A stretch of DNA of 64,000 nt. Source: CAWUFC02 sp963921335. Lineage in GTDB: Bacteria > Pseudomonadota > Gammaproteobacteria > Pseudomonadales > Halieaceae. The stretch lies in assembly GCA_963921335.3 (NCBI GenBank), contig CAWUFC020000001.1, forward strand, positions 1 to 64,000, in the 5' to 3' direction. Under the pieces are notes generated by a model. That model worked only from the letters and a program-made list of their open reading frames with translations, was not told the origin of the DNA and did no database searches. Of the stretch, positions 26,646-35,281 are shown piece by piece (positions within the stretch are counted from its first letter, which is position 1; every line of letters begins with the position of its first letter). Position numbers and translations under genes: made by a program.

Positions 26646-27176
26646 TTAAAACAACGAGAACTGCGCTTCTGTGATTTCCCGATAGGAAGTGCCGCGAAAA
26701 TGCAGAATGCCATCGGCCACAGGCTCTAGCTGGCGCTCTGCATAGTGCTCATAGTCAGGCTTTCCCTCCAAACGCGATAACGGCTCCGCGCCTGCAGTGG
26801 TCATGAGATATTCAATCCATTGTCCGCGCCTCGGTATCGGCTCACCCCGTTCCACCGCCAGCCGTGCCGCCTGCACGTGGGGCGGCACATTGCGGGTATA
26901 GTCATCCAGGCGCCGACGCAGGCGTTTCCGATACACCAGTTCCTCATCCAGCTCACCGGCCAGAAGACGCTGACTGGTTTCTTTGACATAGTCTATATAA
27001 GGCTCATCGAAAAAGACCCTGCGGTACAACTCACTCTGAAAATCACGCGCCAACCGGGTCCAGTCGGCGCGCACATTCTCAAGCCCCTTAAACACAATGC
27101 GCTCATCAGCGCTGCTGCCTACCACCCCCGCGTAGCGTTTTTTGCTGCCCACTTCACTGCCCCTCACGGTGGGCAT
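26646..27176 (-). CDS. polB: DNA polymerase II, C-terminal fragment (downstream of frameshift)
   Basis: Begins MPTVRGSEVGSKKRYAGVVG, the exact continuation of the family B polymerase after the ETHFxRF segment, and ends LFxxG-type (EITEAQFSLF) like E. coli Pol II. It carries the thumb/C-terminal domain, including VYRKRLRRRLDDYTRNVPPH and YEHYAERQLEPVADGIL. The ATG at 27176 overlaps the stop of the upstream part as TAATG. Whether it is made by reinitiation, is dead, or is an artefact of one missing T is discussed under findings. Confidence 0.85.
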   Translation of the reverse strand: MPTVRGSEVGSKKRYAGVVGSSADERIVFKGLENVRADWTRLARDFQSELYRRVFFDEPYIDYVKETSQRLLAGELDEELVYRKRLRRRLDDYTRNVPPHVQAARLAVERGEPIPRRGQWIEYLMTTAGAEPLSRLEGKPDYEHYAERQLEPVADGILHFRGTSYREITEAQFSLF

Positions 27177-28948
27177 TAAAAACGCCTGAAGTGTGTTTCG
27201 AACTCAAGCTCAAGCACACTGTCGAGATCAAATTCGTCCCGCAGCCGCTGCTGCCACCAGCTGTTCAGGGCATCCTGTAGCTGCTTGCCGCGCAGCCTGG
27301 CAGCTTCATCATCCTCAGCGCCCTGCACCCACACAAATACCGAGTCGGTATCGCCATAGATCACCCGCTCACCGAGGCGTTCAATTTCATCGCGGGTTTC
27401 CTGAATGATCTGGTGGCCACGCCGGGTAATGCTGCTGGCCAGTCGACCATCAAAAAAGCGGCAGCCCGGCGTGCCCAGCACGCCATAAAACGAATTCATA
27501 ATGATCTTGATAGCCTGGGACTGAGCGCCATCCTTGCGGCGCTTGGCCTGGTCACGCTGCTCCCATAACGCCTCGATGATGGCCGGCAGCAAGTGCTGCT
27601 GGCGGTCGAACCTGCCCCCGTCGAAGCCCGGAACAGTATCAGGCTCATTGTCCAGCAACCCCATGGCCAAACCCAGAGGATCTACCCGGAAGGTACGAAT
27701 AATGCTCGGGTACAGGCTTTTAAAATCCAACACCAAAACGTGATCATAAATACCGGGCAGCGAATCCATCACGAAACCGCCAGGGCTCCCCGGCGCTTCC
27801 GTTGATGCATTGGGTGCCACATACCCTTGCCGGTGCAAACGCGGCAGATACAGAAAATCGAACGCGGCCACCGAACCGCCCAGTCGATCCAGATTCAGCC
27901 CCGTCATCTGGCTGCGGGCAATGCAAAATTGCAGCAGTTCGGTTTTCTCAAAGATGCGCCAGACCAACTCGCAGTCCTGCAGGTTGTATCGCGCCAGCGA
28001 CGCCTGGTCAGTCTCAAAGAGCTCAGTGATCTGCCGACCCCGATCGCCACCGTGCAACAGCTTGCCGTCGCCCAGTAATTCGCGCGACACAGACTCAAGC
28101 GAGAAGCTCTCAAAGCGATAGGTCGCTATCCGCAGCATCTCAATGCCGTCCAGTGCCACCCGTCCGGGGATGTGCGCCGTGCGCCGTTCACCGTCGTCGT
28201 CCAATTCGCGCCAGTGCACTCGACGCTGACCCCGACCCATGGTCAAAGGCATCTTCAGCTTGTCTGCCAGACGCTGCAGAAACCAGAGATCAAAATTGAT
28301 TACATTCCAGCCAATCAGCACATCCGGATCGTATTCCTCCAGCCAGTTCAGGAACGCCATCAGCAACGCCCGCTCACTGGCATAGCACTCGACAAAGGGC
28401 AGCTCGCTGTCACTCCCCAGCATCATGACCTTTTCAAAAGCCTGGCCGTTTTCCTCAGCGTAGATACCAATGGAGTAGAGCTGCACGCCCTCCATAGCGG
28501 TTTCAATATCCACCGACGCCATGCGCAAGCTGGGTTGGTAATCAGCACTGCTACAGCGCAATTCGGGCAGCTCAATGTAGGCCAAGCCGCCGCGTATAAA
28601 ACGCTCCATCAGGTAGCGCTCGGCGGGGTTCAGATCCGCCTCCATAGGGAAGATATTTTTTGCTCGCAACAGCTCGCGCACCTCGCGCAGATTGCGCTGG
28701 CTGTTGAAGTAACAGGCTAAAACGGGCTCGGCACTGAAATCGCGCAGTTCCAGCTCGCGACACTCGAAGCTGTAGCGCCCGGCCAGGGCTTGTAAGGGTT
28801 CACGCTCAGCGGCCGGCAAAAAAAACACCGCCTGCTGCCCGGGCACAATGAGCTGTTTGGGGCCACTGTCAGTACTGAGCCACAGCTCCAACTCAATGCC
28901 GGCGGCGGTGTCGCGCCAATTGCGGGTAATAATAAAGCCCTGGTTCAC
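27176..28948 (-). CDS. polB: DNA polymerase II, exonuclease and catalytic part (frameshifted before the C-terminus)
   Basis: SOS-associated family B polymerase for replication restart and damage bypass. Exonuclease residues are in MASVDIETA; polymerase motif A is DFKSLYPSIIRTF, motif B IIMNSFYGVLGTPGCRFFD and motif C VIYGDTDSVFVWV. The frame ends at ...ETHFRRF-stop. E. coli Pol II continues HFCRFLMPTIRG, and here RFL-MPTVRG is restored if the run of five T's had six. Together the parts give about 767 residues, near the usual 783. The start is GTG at 28948. Confidence 0.9.
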   Translation of the reverse strand: MNQGFIITRNWRDTAAGIELELWLSTDSGPKQLIVPGQQAVFFLPAAEREPLQALAGRYSFECRELELRDFSAEPVLACYFNSQRNLREVRELLRAKNIFPMEADLNPAERYLMERFIRGGLAYIELPELRCSSADYQPSLRMASVDIETAMEGVQLYSIGIYAEENGQAFEKVMMLGSDSELPFVECYASERALLMAFLNWLEEYDPDVLIGWNVINFDLWFLQRLADKLKMPLTMGRGQRRVHWRELDDDGERRTAHIPGRVALDGIEMLRIATYRFESFSLESVSRELLGDGKLLHGGDRGRQITELFETDQASLARYNLQDCELVWRIFEKTELLQFCIARSQMTGLNLDRLGGSVAAFDFLYLPRLHRQGYVAPNASTEAPGSPGGFVMDSLPGIYDHVLVLDFKSLYPSIIRTFRVDPLGLAMGLLDNEPDTVPGFDGGRFDRQQHLLPAIIEALWEQRDQAKRRKDGAQSQAIKIIMNSFYGVLGTPGCRFFDGRLASSITRRGHQIIQETRDEIERLGERVIYGDTDSVFVWVQGAEDDEAARLRGKQLQDALNSWWQQRLRDEFDLDSVLELEFETHFRRF

Positions 28949-29030
28949 GTGCCGGGACCATCCTCTTTGCCTGTGGCAACAAGCTTGGTTACTCTAGAGC
29001 CACTGTTTTGATGCCATTCGGGTTTCCATT

Positions 29031-29372
29031 ATGAGCAAACCAGCGATTACCGACGATCCGCTCTACCAGATGCTGCGCAACGAGAACGTTAAGGAGTTCA
29101 ACGAACAGCGCAACCAGCTCGATGCCAGCAACCTCAAGAGCGGAGATTATCGAGGACGGGACCTGCGCAATATGGATGCCACCGGCCTCGACTTCAGCGG
29201 CGCCTATTTTCGCAACACCGACCTGCGCGGCATCGACTTCAGGCAGACTAATCTGGAAGGTGCCAGCCTCATCGACGCCAAGGTGTCCGGTGTGTACTTT
29301 CCGGAGGAACTGAGCGCGGAAGAGATTCGCCTGTCCCTGGATCACGGCACTCGCTTGCGCTATCGCCGTTAA
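29031..29372 (+). CDS. Pentapeptide-repeat protein
   Basis: From about residue 33 there are roughly ten pentapeptide units of the A(D/N)LxX kind (for example DYRGR DLRNM DATGL DFSGA YFRNT DLRGI DFRQT NLEGA), which should form a short right-handed quadrilateral beta-helix. No signal peptide, so cytoplasmic. Function cannot be told; related helices bind DNA gyrase or act as protein scaffolds. It diverges from polB and converges with the DUF2333 gene, overlapping by 4 bases. Confidence 0.88.
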   Translation: MSKPAITDDPLYQMLRNENVKEFNEQRNQLDASNLKSGDYRGRDLRNMDATGLDFSGAYFRNTDLRGIDFRQTNLEGASLIDAKVSGVYFPEELSAEEIRLSLDHGTRLRYRR

Positions 29373-30409
29373 CCGTCCGAAAGCAAGCGGCGCAGATCGA
29401 TAATAGCCGCATTGGCACGGCTGACATAAGACGCCATGACCAGTGAATGATTGGCGACAAAGCCAAAGCCGCTGCCGTTGAGAATCATCGGGCTGAACAC
29501 CATCTCCTGAGTGGCCTCCAACTCTCGAATAATCTGCTGCAGGCTGACCAGGGCGTTCTTGTCATCCAACACATCAGCAAAGTCCTGCTCTGCCGCCTTG
29601 AGAAAATGAATCAGTGCCCAGGCGGTGCCGCGCGCCTCGTAAAACACGTCGTCAATTTCCAGCCAAGGGGTTTTTACTACCTCGTCTTTGGGCGCCTGGG
29701 TGGACTGCTGGGCAACGCGATCGCCTGCGAGATTAATATTGAGGCGGCGCTGCCCAACACTGGCACTGAGTCGCTGCGACAAACTTCCGAGACGGGTCTC
29801 CACCGTCGCCAACCAATAGGCCAGGTTGTCCGCCCGGGCATAAAACTGCGCATTGCGCTCGCGCTGGTCGGATAAACGCTTGGCGTAGCCTTTGAGGTGC
29901 TTAACACCGTTACGATACTCACGCTCGGAAGGGGGCAACATCCAGCTGGTGGCTTTGAAGTTGAACAGCGGCTCAGCCAGCGCCAGGCCTTTGTCTTCAG
30001 TCGATTGCGACTGTGAACGGCTATGAGCCTCGCGCAGCGCTCGGGCCAGGTCGCGCACCTGAATCAAGGCGCCGTATTCCCAGTTGGGCATATTGTCCAG
30101 CCACATTCCCGGCGGAAACAGATCGTTGTGGGTAAAACCGCCCGGCTTATCCAGAAGGGTTTCCATGACACCCCGCAGGGCCGTCGTGGTCGCACTACCG
30201 GTCACGACCTCACCGCCGTACTCTGCCGCGTACTGCTCACTGCGCTCGGCCACGTCAAAGCGCGAGGGGGTCAGACTCCAGTACATGCCCAACAGCAGTG
30301 CCAGCACCAGGTAAACGATCAATGCCACACCCAGCCAACGCAGCACGCTGCCGTCAGACAGGCGGCTGCCCCATTCATCCATCTTGTCCCTCAGTGGGCT
30401 GCTATCCAT
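29369..30409 (-). CDS. DUF2333-family inner-membrane protein
   Basis: A single N-terminal transmembrane segment (LGVALIVYLVLALLLGMYW, about 25-44) is followed by a large periplasmic helical region with FPPGMWLDNMPNWEYGALIQVRD and YARADNLAYWLATVE, which are hallmarks of DUF2333. Function unknown in the family. It is a single-gene unit between the PCuAC gene (37 bases away, same strand) and the pentapeptide gene. Confidence 0.82.
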   Translation of the reverse strand: MDSSPLRDKMDEWGSRLSDGSVLRWLGVALIVYLVLALLLGMYWSLTPSRFDVAERSEQYAAEYGGEVVTGSATTTALRGVMETLLDKPGGFTHNDLFPPGMWLDNMPNWEYGALIQVRDLARALREAHSRSQSQSTEDKGLALAEPLFNFKATSWMLPPSEREYRNGVKHLKGYAKRLSDQRERNAQFYARADNLAYWLATVETRLGSLSQRLSASVGQRRLNINLAGDRVAQQSTQAPKDEVVKTPWLEIDDVFYEARGTAWALIHFLKAAEQDFADVLDDKNALVSLQQIIRELEATQEMVFSPMILNGSGFGFVANHSLVMASYVSRANAAIIDLRRLLSDG

Positions 30410-30446
30410 CGGAATGACTCCCGTTTATAAAAGTAATGGCTTTGGC

Positions 30447-30878
30447 TTATCGCCGCACCACGGCCTCAAATTGATACTCTTCTCCATCGGCGAGCTGCGC
30501 TGTAAAGCTCATCGTCTTGCCCTCCTTCACGGGACTGGCCAGGCCGAACAGCATCAGGTGCTTGCCGCCCGGAGTTAAAGCCATCTGCGCACCGGGCTGC
30601 AGGGTGAGTTCCGTTAGCCTGAACATGCGCCAGTTGCCATTCTCTTCTACCGACTCGTGTATCTCCACGGCGCGCACCGAGGGACTGCTGATAGACACCA
30701 CCGTAATCGCCGAGTCTGAAGTATTGCTGAAGTTGAGGTAGCCCGCACTATTCGGGGCACCGGGCGGCATCGCCCTGACCCAGGCATCGTCCACCTGCAG
30801 GCCATTTGCCATGGCTGACAGGGGCTGCATAGCCACGTACAAAAGCAGAAAGAGTTTTACAAGTTTCATACACATCAT
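30447..30878 (-). CDS. Periplasmic copper chaperone PCuAC
   Basis: Exported Cu(I) chaperone (DUF461) that helps load the CuA/CuB centres of cytochrome oxidase. A signal peptide (FLLLYVAMQPLSAMA) is followed by the mature start DDAWVRAMPPGAPNSAGYL. Copper ligands follow as VEIHESVEENGNWRMFRL and PGGKHLMLFGL, the H(M)x10MxnHxM pattern. ATGs at 30878, 30875 and 30869 are all possible; MKLVKLF from 30869 makes a cleaner signal. Divergent from dsbD, whose thiol-reducing activity could keep cuproprotein cysteines reduced; that link is inference. Confidence 0.9.
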   Translation of the reverse strand: MMCMKLVKLFLLLYVAMQPLSAMANGLQVDDAWVRAMPPGAPNSAGYLNFSNTSDSAITVVSISSPSVRAVEIHESVEENGNWRMFRLTELTLQPGAQMALTPGGKHLMLFGLASPVKEGKTMSFTAQLADGEEYQFEAVVRR

Positions 30879-30994
30879 GGTTTTCGGCGCGGCCGCACAC
30901 TATAACACCGCCAACCAGCCACTGTTACAATGTGCCCGGTCTGCATGGAGAATTTTCCTGTTCCCGCGGTCCAAGACACTCCAAACGAGAATAA

Positions 30995-32728
30995 GTGAAC
31001 CTGATGCTGCAACGCCTTTTGCCTCTACTGACCTGCCTGATGTTATCCATGGCAGCCCACACCCAGGATCTTACGCTGGATATCGACAAGAGCGGTTTTG
31101 GCGACCCTGGGGCAGTCAAGTTCCTGCCAGTTGAAGAAGCCTACCAGCTGGCACTGGAGGTCACCGAGTCCAAGCAAATTCGGCTGTACTGGCTGATCGC
31201 AGACGAGTACTACATGTACCAGAAGCGCTTCAAGTTCACCCTCAGCGACGAACAGGGTGAGATCGGCCTGGATTACGAACTGCCCATTGGCATCGATCAT
31301 GAGGATGAATATTTCGGAAAAACCGTGATCTACCGTCAATCGGTAGACATCTTTCTTAGCCCATCTCGCAGCAGCAAGGCAGCCACCCTGACGATCACCA
31401 GCCAGGGCTGTGCCGATGCGGGGTTGTGTTACCCCCCGCAGAAGCAGAAATTCCTGGTTGACCTGGATGCGGGTACGGTTGCGGCGATGGGCAAGGCGGG
31501 ACGAGCCGGTGCCGGGAATAGTCCTGCGGCAGAGGCAACGCCAGAAACCGCAAGCCTGGTCACGCTACTCCTGATGATGGCACTGGCCTTCGCGGGAGGC
31601 TCTATCCTCAACCTGATGCCCTGCGTGTTTCCAGTGCTTTCGCTCAAAGTCCTGAGTTTTTCCACCGGCAGCGACAATGCCAAACACCGCCATGGCTGGG
31701 TCTACAGTGCCGGCGTGGTCAGCAGTTTCGTGCTGGTGGCAGTCATCCTGATTACCCTGCAGCAAGCCGGCGCAGCGATTGGCTGGGGCTTCCAGCTGCA
31801 ATCACCGCACTTTGTCGCAGGTCTCGCCTACCTCTTCTTTGTTATGGGCCTGGCCATGTCCGGCGTCGTTGAGCTGGGCAGCAACTTTATGGGCGTTGGC
31901 AACAATCTCACCGAAAAAGGCGGCTATAGCGGCTCGTTCTTTACCGGCGTGCTCGCAACCGTGGTCGCCAGCCCCTGCACCGCGCCTTTTATGGGCACAG
32001 CGCTGGGATTCGCAGTGACTCAGCCGCCGCTGATCGCCTTGTTGGTATTTGCCGCACTTGGGGCCGGTATGGCCGCCCCCATGTTGTTGCTGAGTTACAG
32101 CCAGCGCCTGCGCGATCTCATGCCCAAGCCCGGCGCCTGGATGGAAACCTTCAAGCAACTGCTGGCCTTCCCGCTCTACGCCACGGCGATCTGGCTACTG
32201 TGGGTGGTGGGCAGACAAACCAGTGCCAATGCCATGGCCCTGTTGCTCGGCGGCATGTTGTTACTGGCGCTGGCGCTGTGGCTGTGGAGTCGACCCAGGG
32301 CGCGCTGGATCGGTGTAGCCAGTGCCGCGCTCGCAGCCGCTGTGCTGGTCAGCCCCTACCTGGAGACCTCAGCGCCCGCCACGGCAGATGAATCAGCCTT
32401 TTCTGAAACGCAACTGCAAAGGCTGTTGGACGATGGCCAGCCGGTGTTTGTTAATGTCACCGCCGACTGGTGCATTACCTGCCTGGCCAACGAGCGCAGC
32501 ACCCTGAGTACGGATCAGATCAAAAACGCCTTTGCAGCTAAATCGGTGGTCTACCTGGAGGCAGACTGGACCAATTACGACCCATCCATCGCAGATTTCC
32601 TCGCCCGGTATGATCGCAGCGGCATCCCCCTCTATCTGGTGTTCAGCGGCAGGGCGGGTGAAGCGCCGCAAATCCTGCCACAGCTACTGACCCCGGGTAT
32701 CGTACTGAATGCCCTGGAAAAAATATGA
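30995..32728 (+). CDS. dsbD: Thiol:disulfide interchange protein DsbD
   Basis: Carries electrons from cytoplasmic thioredoxin to periplasmic DsbC/G and CcmG. The three expected parts are visible: a periplasmic alpha domain with SQGCADAGLCYPP, a membrane beta domain with eight helices and the cysteines of NLMPCVFPVLSLK and VVASPCTAPFMG, and a C-terminal thioredoxin-like domain with ADWCITCLANE (about residue 490). The start is GTG at 30995 or ATG at 31004. It is the first gene of the conserved dsbD-aroQ-accBC order. Confidence 0.94.
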   Translation: MNLMLQRLLPLLTCLMLSMAAHTQDLTLDIDKSGFGDPGAVKFLPVEEAYQLALEVTESKQIRLYWLIADEYYMYQKRFKFTLSDEQGEIGLDYELPIGIDHEDEYFGKTVIYRQSVDIFLSPSRSSKAATLTITSQGCADAGLCYPPQKQKFLVDLDAGTVAAMGKAGRAGAGNSPAAEATPETASLVTLLLMMALAFAGGSILNLMPCVFPVLSLKVLSFSTGSDNAKHRHGWVYSAGVVSSFVLVAVILITLQQAGAAIGWGFQLQSPHFVAGLAYLFFVMGLAMSGVVELGSNFMGVGNNLTEKGGYSGSFFTGVLATVVASPCTAPFMGTALGFAVTQPPLIALLVFAALGAGMAAPMLLLSYSQRLRDLMPKPGAWMETFKQLLAFPLYATAIWLLWVVGRQTSANAMALLLGGMLLLALALWLWSRPRARWIGVASAALAAAVLVSPYLETSAPATADESAFSETQLQRLLDDGQPVFVNVTADWCITCLANERSTLSTDQIKNAFAAKSVVYLEADWTNYDPSIADFLARYDRSGIPLYLVFSGRAGEAPQILPQLLTPGIVLNALEKI

Positions 32729-32969
32729 AGCGTTTTTTAGAAGTTGTCGCACTTTGTCGTCAACTTCGGCGGCAGATAGCAGACTTTACCCGATATAGTC
32801 GCAAATTCGCCAAATCGGCACCAAACAGGCCCACAAAATACTAAAAATGTCGAAATGCATCGATATTGCCTTTAACTTTCAGCATCGTGCAGGAAAGTTA
32901 AATATTACCTAGACGAATCCGTAACAAGTGTGCACAATATTGTCGACTGCACAGTGTGGCGATACGTTC
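32729..32969 (+). promoter_or_regulatory. Regulatory region upstream of aroQ-accBC
   Basis: A 241-base A/T-rich gap with no gene. It holds a hairpin, GAAGTTG/CAACTTC, just after dsbD (about 32739-32767). There is no T-run after the second arm, so it is a poor intrinsic terminator. It also holds a perfect 10-bp inverted repeat (listed separately) and a 6-bp repeat, TGTGCA/TGCACA, near 32928-32952. The promoter of the acetyl-CoA carboxylase genes is expected here, but no convincing -35/-10 pair stands out. Confidence 0.5.
32871..32902. repeat. Perfect 10-bp inverted repeat upstream of aroQ-accBC
   Basis: TTTAACTTTC and GAAAGTTAAA are exact complements separated by 12 bases. The A/T-rich arms and the wide spacing suit a protein-binding site or an RNA hairpin. 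It is 68 bases before the aroQ ATG. No T-run follows the second arm. Confidence 0.6.
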
Positions 32970-33413
32970 ATGGCGACAATCCTGGTCTTGCATGGCCCCA
33001 ACCTGAACCTGCTTGGTGAGCGTGAGCCAGAGGTTTACGGGCGCACCACCCTGGCCGACATCAACCAGCTACTTGAACAGCTGGCCAGCGACAGCGGCCA
33101 TCATCTGCTGTCCATGCAAAGCAATGCCGAATACGAGCTGGTGGAGCGCATTCAGGATGCGCGCAATGAAGGGGTCAACTTCATCATCATCAACCCCGCC
33201 GCCTTCACACACTCCAGTGTCGCCATCCGCGATGCGCTGGCTGCGGTCAACATCCCGTTTATCGAAGTACACCTGTCGAATGTTCACCAGCGTGAGCCCT
33301 TTCGACAGCATTCTTATTTCTCGGATCTCGCCACCGGCGTGATCTGCGGGCTCGGTGCCCAGGGCTACGAACTGGCCCTGCTGGCGAGCTTCAAACAACT
33401 GGAACAGGCCTGA
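32970..33413 (+). CDS. aroQ: Type II 3-dehydroquinate dehydratase
   Basis: Shikimate pathway: dehydrates 3-dehydroquinate to 3-dehydroshikimate. It has the N-terminal LHGPNLNLLGEREPEVYG with the catalytic tyrosine, NPAAFTHSSVAIRDAL, and IEVHLSNVHQREPFRQHS with the active histidine. The ATG at 32970 begins MATILVLHGP, matching the family; an ATG at 32928 would add 14 unrelated residues. 147 residues. 14 bases before accB. Confidence 0.96.
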   Translation: MATILVLHGPNLNLLGEREPEVYGRTTLADINQLLEQLASDSGHHLLSMQSNAEYELVERIQDARNEGVNFIIINPAAFTHSSVAIRDALAAVNIPFIEVHLSNVHQREPFRQHSYFSDLATGVICGLGAQGYELALLASFKQLEQA

Positions 33414-33427
33414 ACAAAGGACACACC

Positions 33428-33904
33428 ATGGATATTCGCAAAGTCAAAAAGCTGATTGAACTTCTCGAGGAGTCCAATATCGACGAAATCGAGATTCACG
33501 AGGGCGAAGAATCTGTGCGGATCAGCCGCAACAGCCACAGCCCCGCGCCGGTCATGACCGCCGCAGTGGCGCCGGCCCCTGTTGCAGCTCCCGCTCCGGC
33601 ACCCGCTGCACCTGCGGCTGCCCCCGCTGCTCCGGCCCCCGCAGAAGCGGATGCCACATCTGAACTCAGCGGCCACATCGTGAAGTCGCCCATGGTCGGC
33701 ACCTTTTACCGTTCACCGTCACCCAGTTCACCGCCCTTCGTCGAAGTCGGCCAGCATGTGAAAGCCGGCGACGTGATCTGCATTGTTGAAGCCATGAAAA
33801 TGATGAACCAAATCGAGGCTGACAAAGCAGGCGTTGTCGAAGCCATTCTGATCGACAATGGCGACGCTGTGGAGTTCGATCAGCCCCTGATTACTATCGT
33901 CTGA
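33428..33904 (+). CDS. accB: Biotin carboxyl carrier protein of acetyl-CoA carboxylase
   Basis: Carries the carboxylated biotin between AccC and AccAD in fatty-acid synthesis. The N-terminal part (MDIRKVKKLIELLEESNIDE) is followed by an Ala/Pro linker (about residues 40-75) and the biotinyl domain. The domain ends with VEAMKMMNQIEAD, whose central lysine is biotinylated, and has the thumb-containing segment MVGTFYRSPSPSSPPFVEVG. 20 bases before accC. Confidence 0.97.
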   Translation: MDIRKVKKLIELLEESNIDEIEIHEGEESVRISRNSHSPAPVMTAAVAPAPVAAPAPAPAAPAAAPAAPAPAEADATSELSGHIVKSPMVGTFYRSPSPSSPPFVEVGQHVKAGDVICIVEAMKMMNQIEADKAGVVEAILIDNGDAVEFDQPLITIV

Positions 33905-33923
33905 TTCTTGCGGGACTGACACT

Positions 33924-35270
33924 ATGCCTATGCTGGATAAGATCGTTATCGCCAATCGCGGCGAGATTGCCCTGCGCATTCTGCGCGCCTGTAAGGAACT
34001 GGGTATCAAGACCGTAGCCGTGCACTCCCAGGCCGACCAGGATCTGCTGCACGTCAGGCTGGCGGACGAATCCGTCTGTATCGGGCCGCCACCGTCCACC
34101 GAGAGCTATCTCAATATCCCAGCCATTATTTCAGCCGCCGAGGTCACCGACGCCCTGGGTGTGCACCCTGGCTATGGTTTCCTCGCGGAGAACGCCGATT
34201 TCGCCGAGCAGGTCGAGAACAGCGGCTTCACTTTTATCGGCCCCACAGCGGACACCATTCGCTTGATGGGTGACAAAGTATCTGCCATCGAGGCAATGAA
34301 GAAGGCCGGCGTGCCCACGGTGCCGGGCTCCGATGGCCCGCTGGATGAAGATGGCGAGCGCACTATGCGCATTGCCCGGGAGATTGGCTACCCGGTGATC
34401 GTCAAAGCCGCTGCCGGCGGCGGTGGCCGTGGTATGCGCGTGGTACAAAGCGAAGCCGCCCTGCTCAATGCGGTGCGTGTCACCCAGTCTGAGGCGGCCG
34501 CAGCATTTGGCAGCGACAAGGTGTACATCGAAAAATTCCTGGAGAATCCGCGCCACGTGGAAATCCAGGTCCTGGCTGACGGCCAGGGCCAGGCCATTCA
34601 CCTGGGTGACCGCGATTGCTCGTTGCAGCGGCGTCATCAGAAAGTTCTGGAAGAGGCCCCGGCCCCGGGCATTCCCCAGGAAGCCCGCGATCGCGTCAAT
34701 GAAGCCTGCGTGAATGCCTGTATCGAAATAGGCTATCGCGGCGCCGGCACCTTTGAGTTCCTGTACGAGAATGGCGAATTTTTCTTTATCGAAATGAATA
34801 CCCGGGTACAGGTAGAGCACCCGGTTACCGAAATGATCAGCGGCGTGGATATCGTACGCGAGCAGTTGCTGATCGCCAGCGGTGAAAAGCTCTCTTTCAC
34901 CCAGGACCAAATCAGTTTTTCCGGTCACGCTTTCGAGTGTCGCATCAACGCGGAAGATCCCAAGACGTTCATGCCCAGCCCCGGGCTGGTGAAGCACTTT
35001 CACGCGCCGGGTGGCCCCGGCATTCGTGTCGACTCACACCTCTACGGTGGCTACACGGTGCCACCGCACTACGACTCCCTGATTGCCAAGCTCATCAGCT
35101 ATGGCGAGGACCGGGAAACAGCCCTTAAGCGCATGCAGCAAGCGCTGGACGAGCTGGTCGTAGAGGGCATTCGCACCAATGCTGACCTGCATCGCGACCT
35201 GGTGCGCGACAGTGAATTCCGCAAAGGCGGCATCAGCATTCACTACCTGGAATCCAAGCTCGCCGACTGA
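33924..35270 (+). CDS. accC: Biotin carboxylase subunit of acetyl-CoA carboxylase
   Basis: ATP-grasp enzyme that carboxylates AccB-bound biotin with bicarbonate. It shows VIANRGEIALRILRAC at the N-terminus, the glycine loop KAAAGGGGRGMRVV, HLGDRDCSLQRRHQKVLEEAPAP, and EMNTRVQVEHPVTEM with catalytic Glu and Arg. 448 residues. The ATG at 33924 has GGGA upstream; an ATG at 33930 is closer to the E. coli start. Confidence 0.97.
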   Translation: MPMLDKIVIANRGEIALRILRACKELGIKTVAVHSQADQDLLHVRLADESVCIGPPPSTESYLNIPAIISAAEVTDALGVHPGYGFLAENADFAEQVENSGFTFIGPTADTIRLMGDKVSAIEAMKKAGVPTVPGSDGPLDEDGERTMRIAREIGYPVIVKAAAGGGGRGMRVVQSEAALLNAVRVTQSEAAAAFGSDKVYIEKFLENPRHVEIQVLADGQGQAIHLGDRDCSLQRRHQKVLEEAPAPGIPQEARDRVNEACVNACIEIGYRGAGTFEFLYENGEFFFIEMNTRVQVEHPVTEMISGVDIVREQLLIASGEKLSFTQDQISFSGHAFECRINAEDPKTFMPSPGLVKHFHAPGGPGIRVDSHLYGGYTVPPHYDSLIAKLISYGEDRETALKRMQQALDELVVEGIRTNADLHRDLVRDSEFRKGGISIHYLESKLAD

Positions 35271-35281
35271 GTGCATTTGCC

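Noticed and set aside
26641..26654. TTGTTTTAAAACAA palindrome as a bidirectional terminator
   Set aside because: A/T-only stem without GC pairs is unlikely to terminate; it mostly encodes the polB 3' end.
32739..32767. GAAGTTG/CAACTTC hairpin as a dsbD terminator
   Set aside because: No T-run follows the second arm on either strand.
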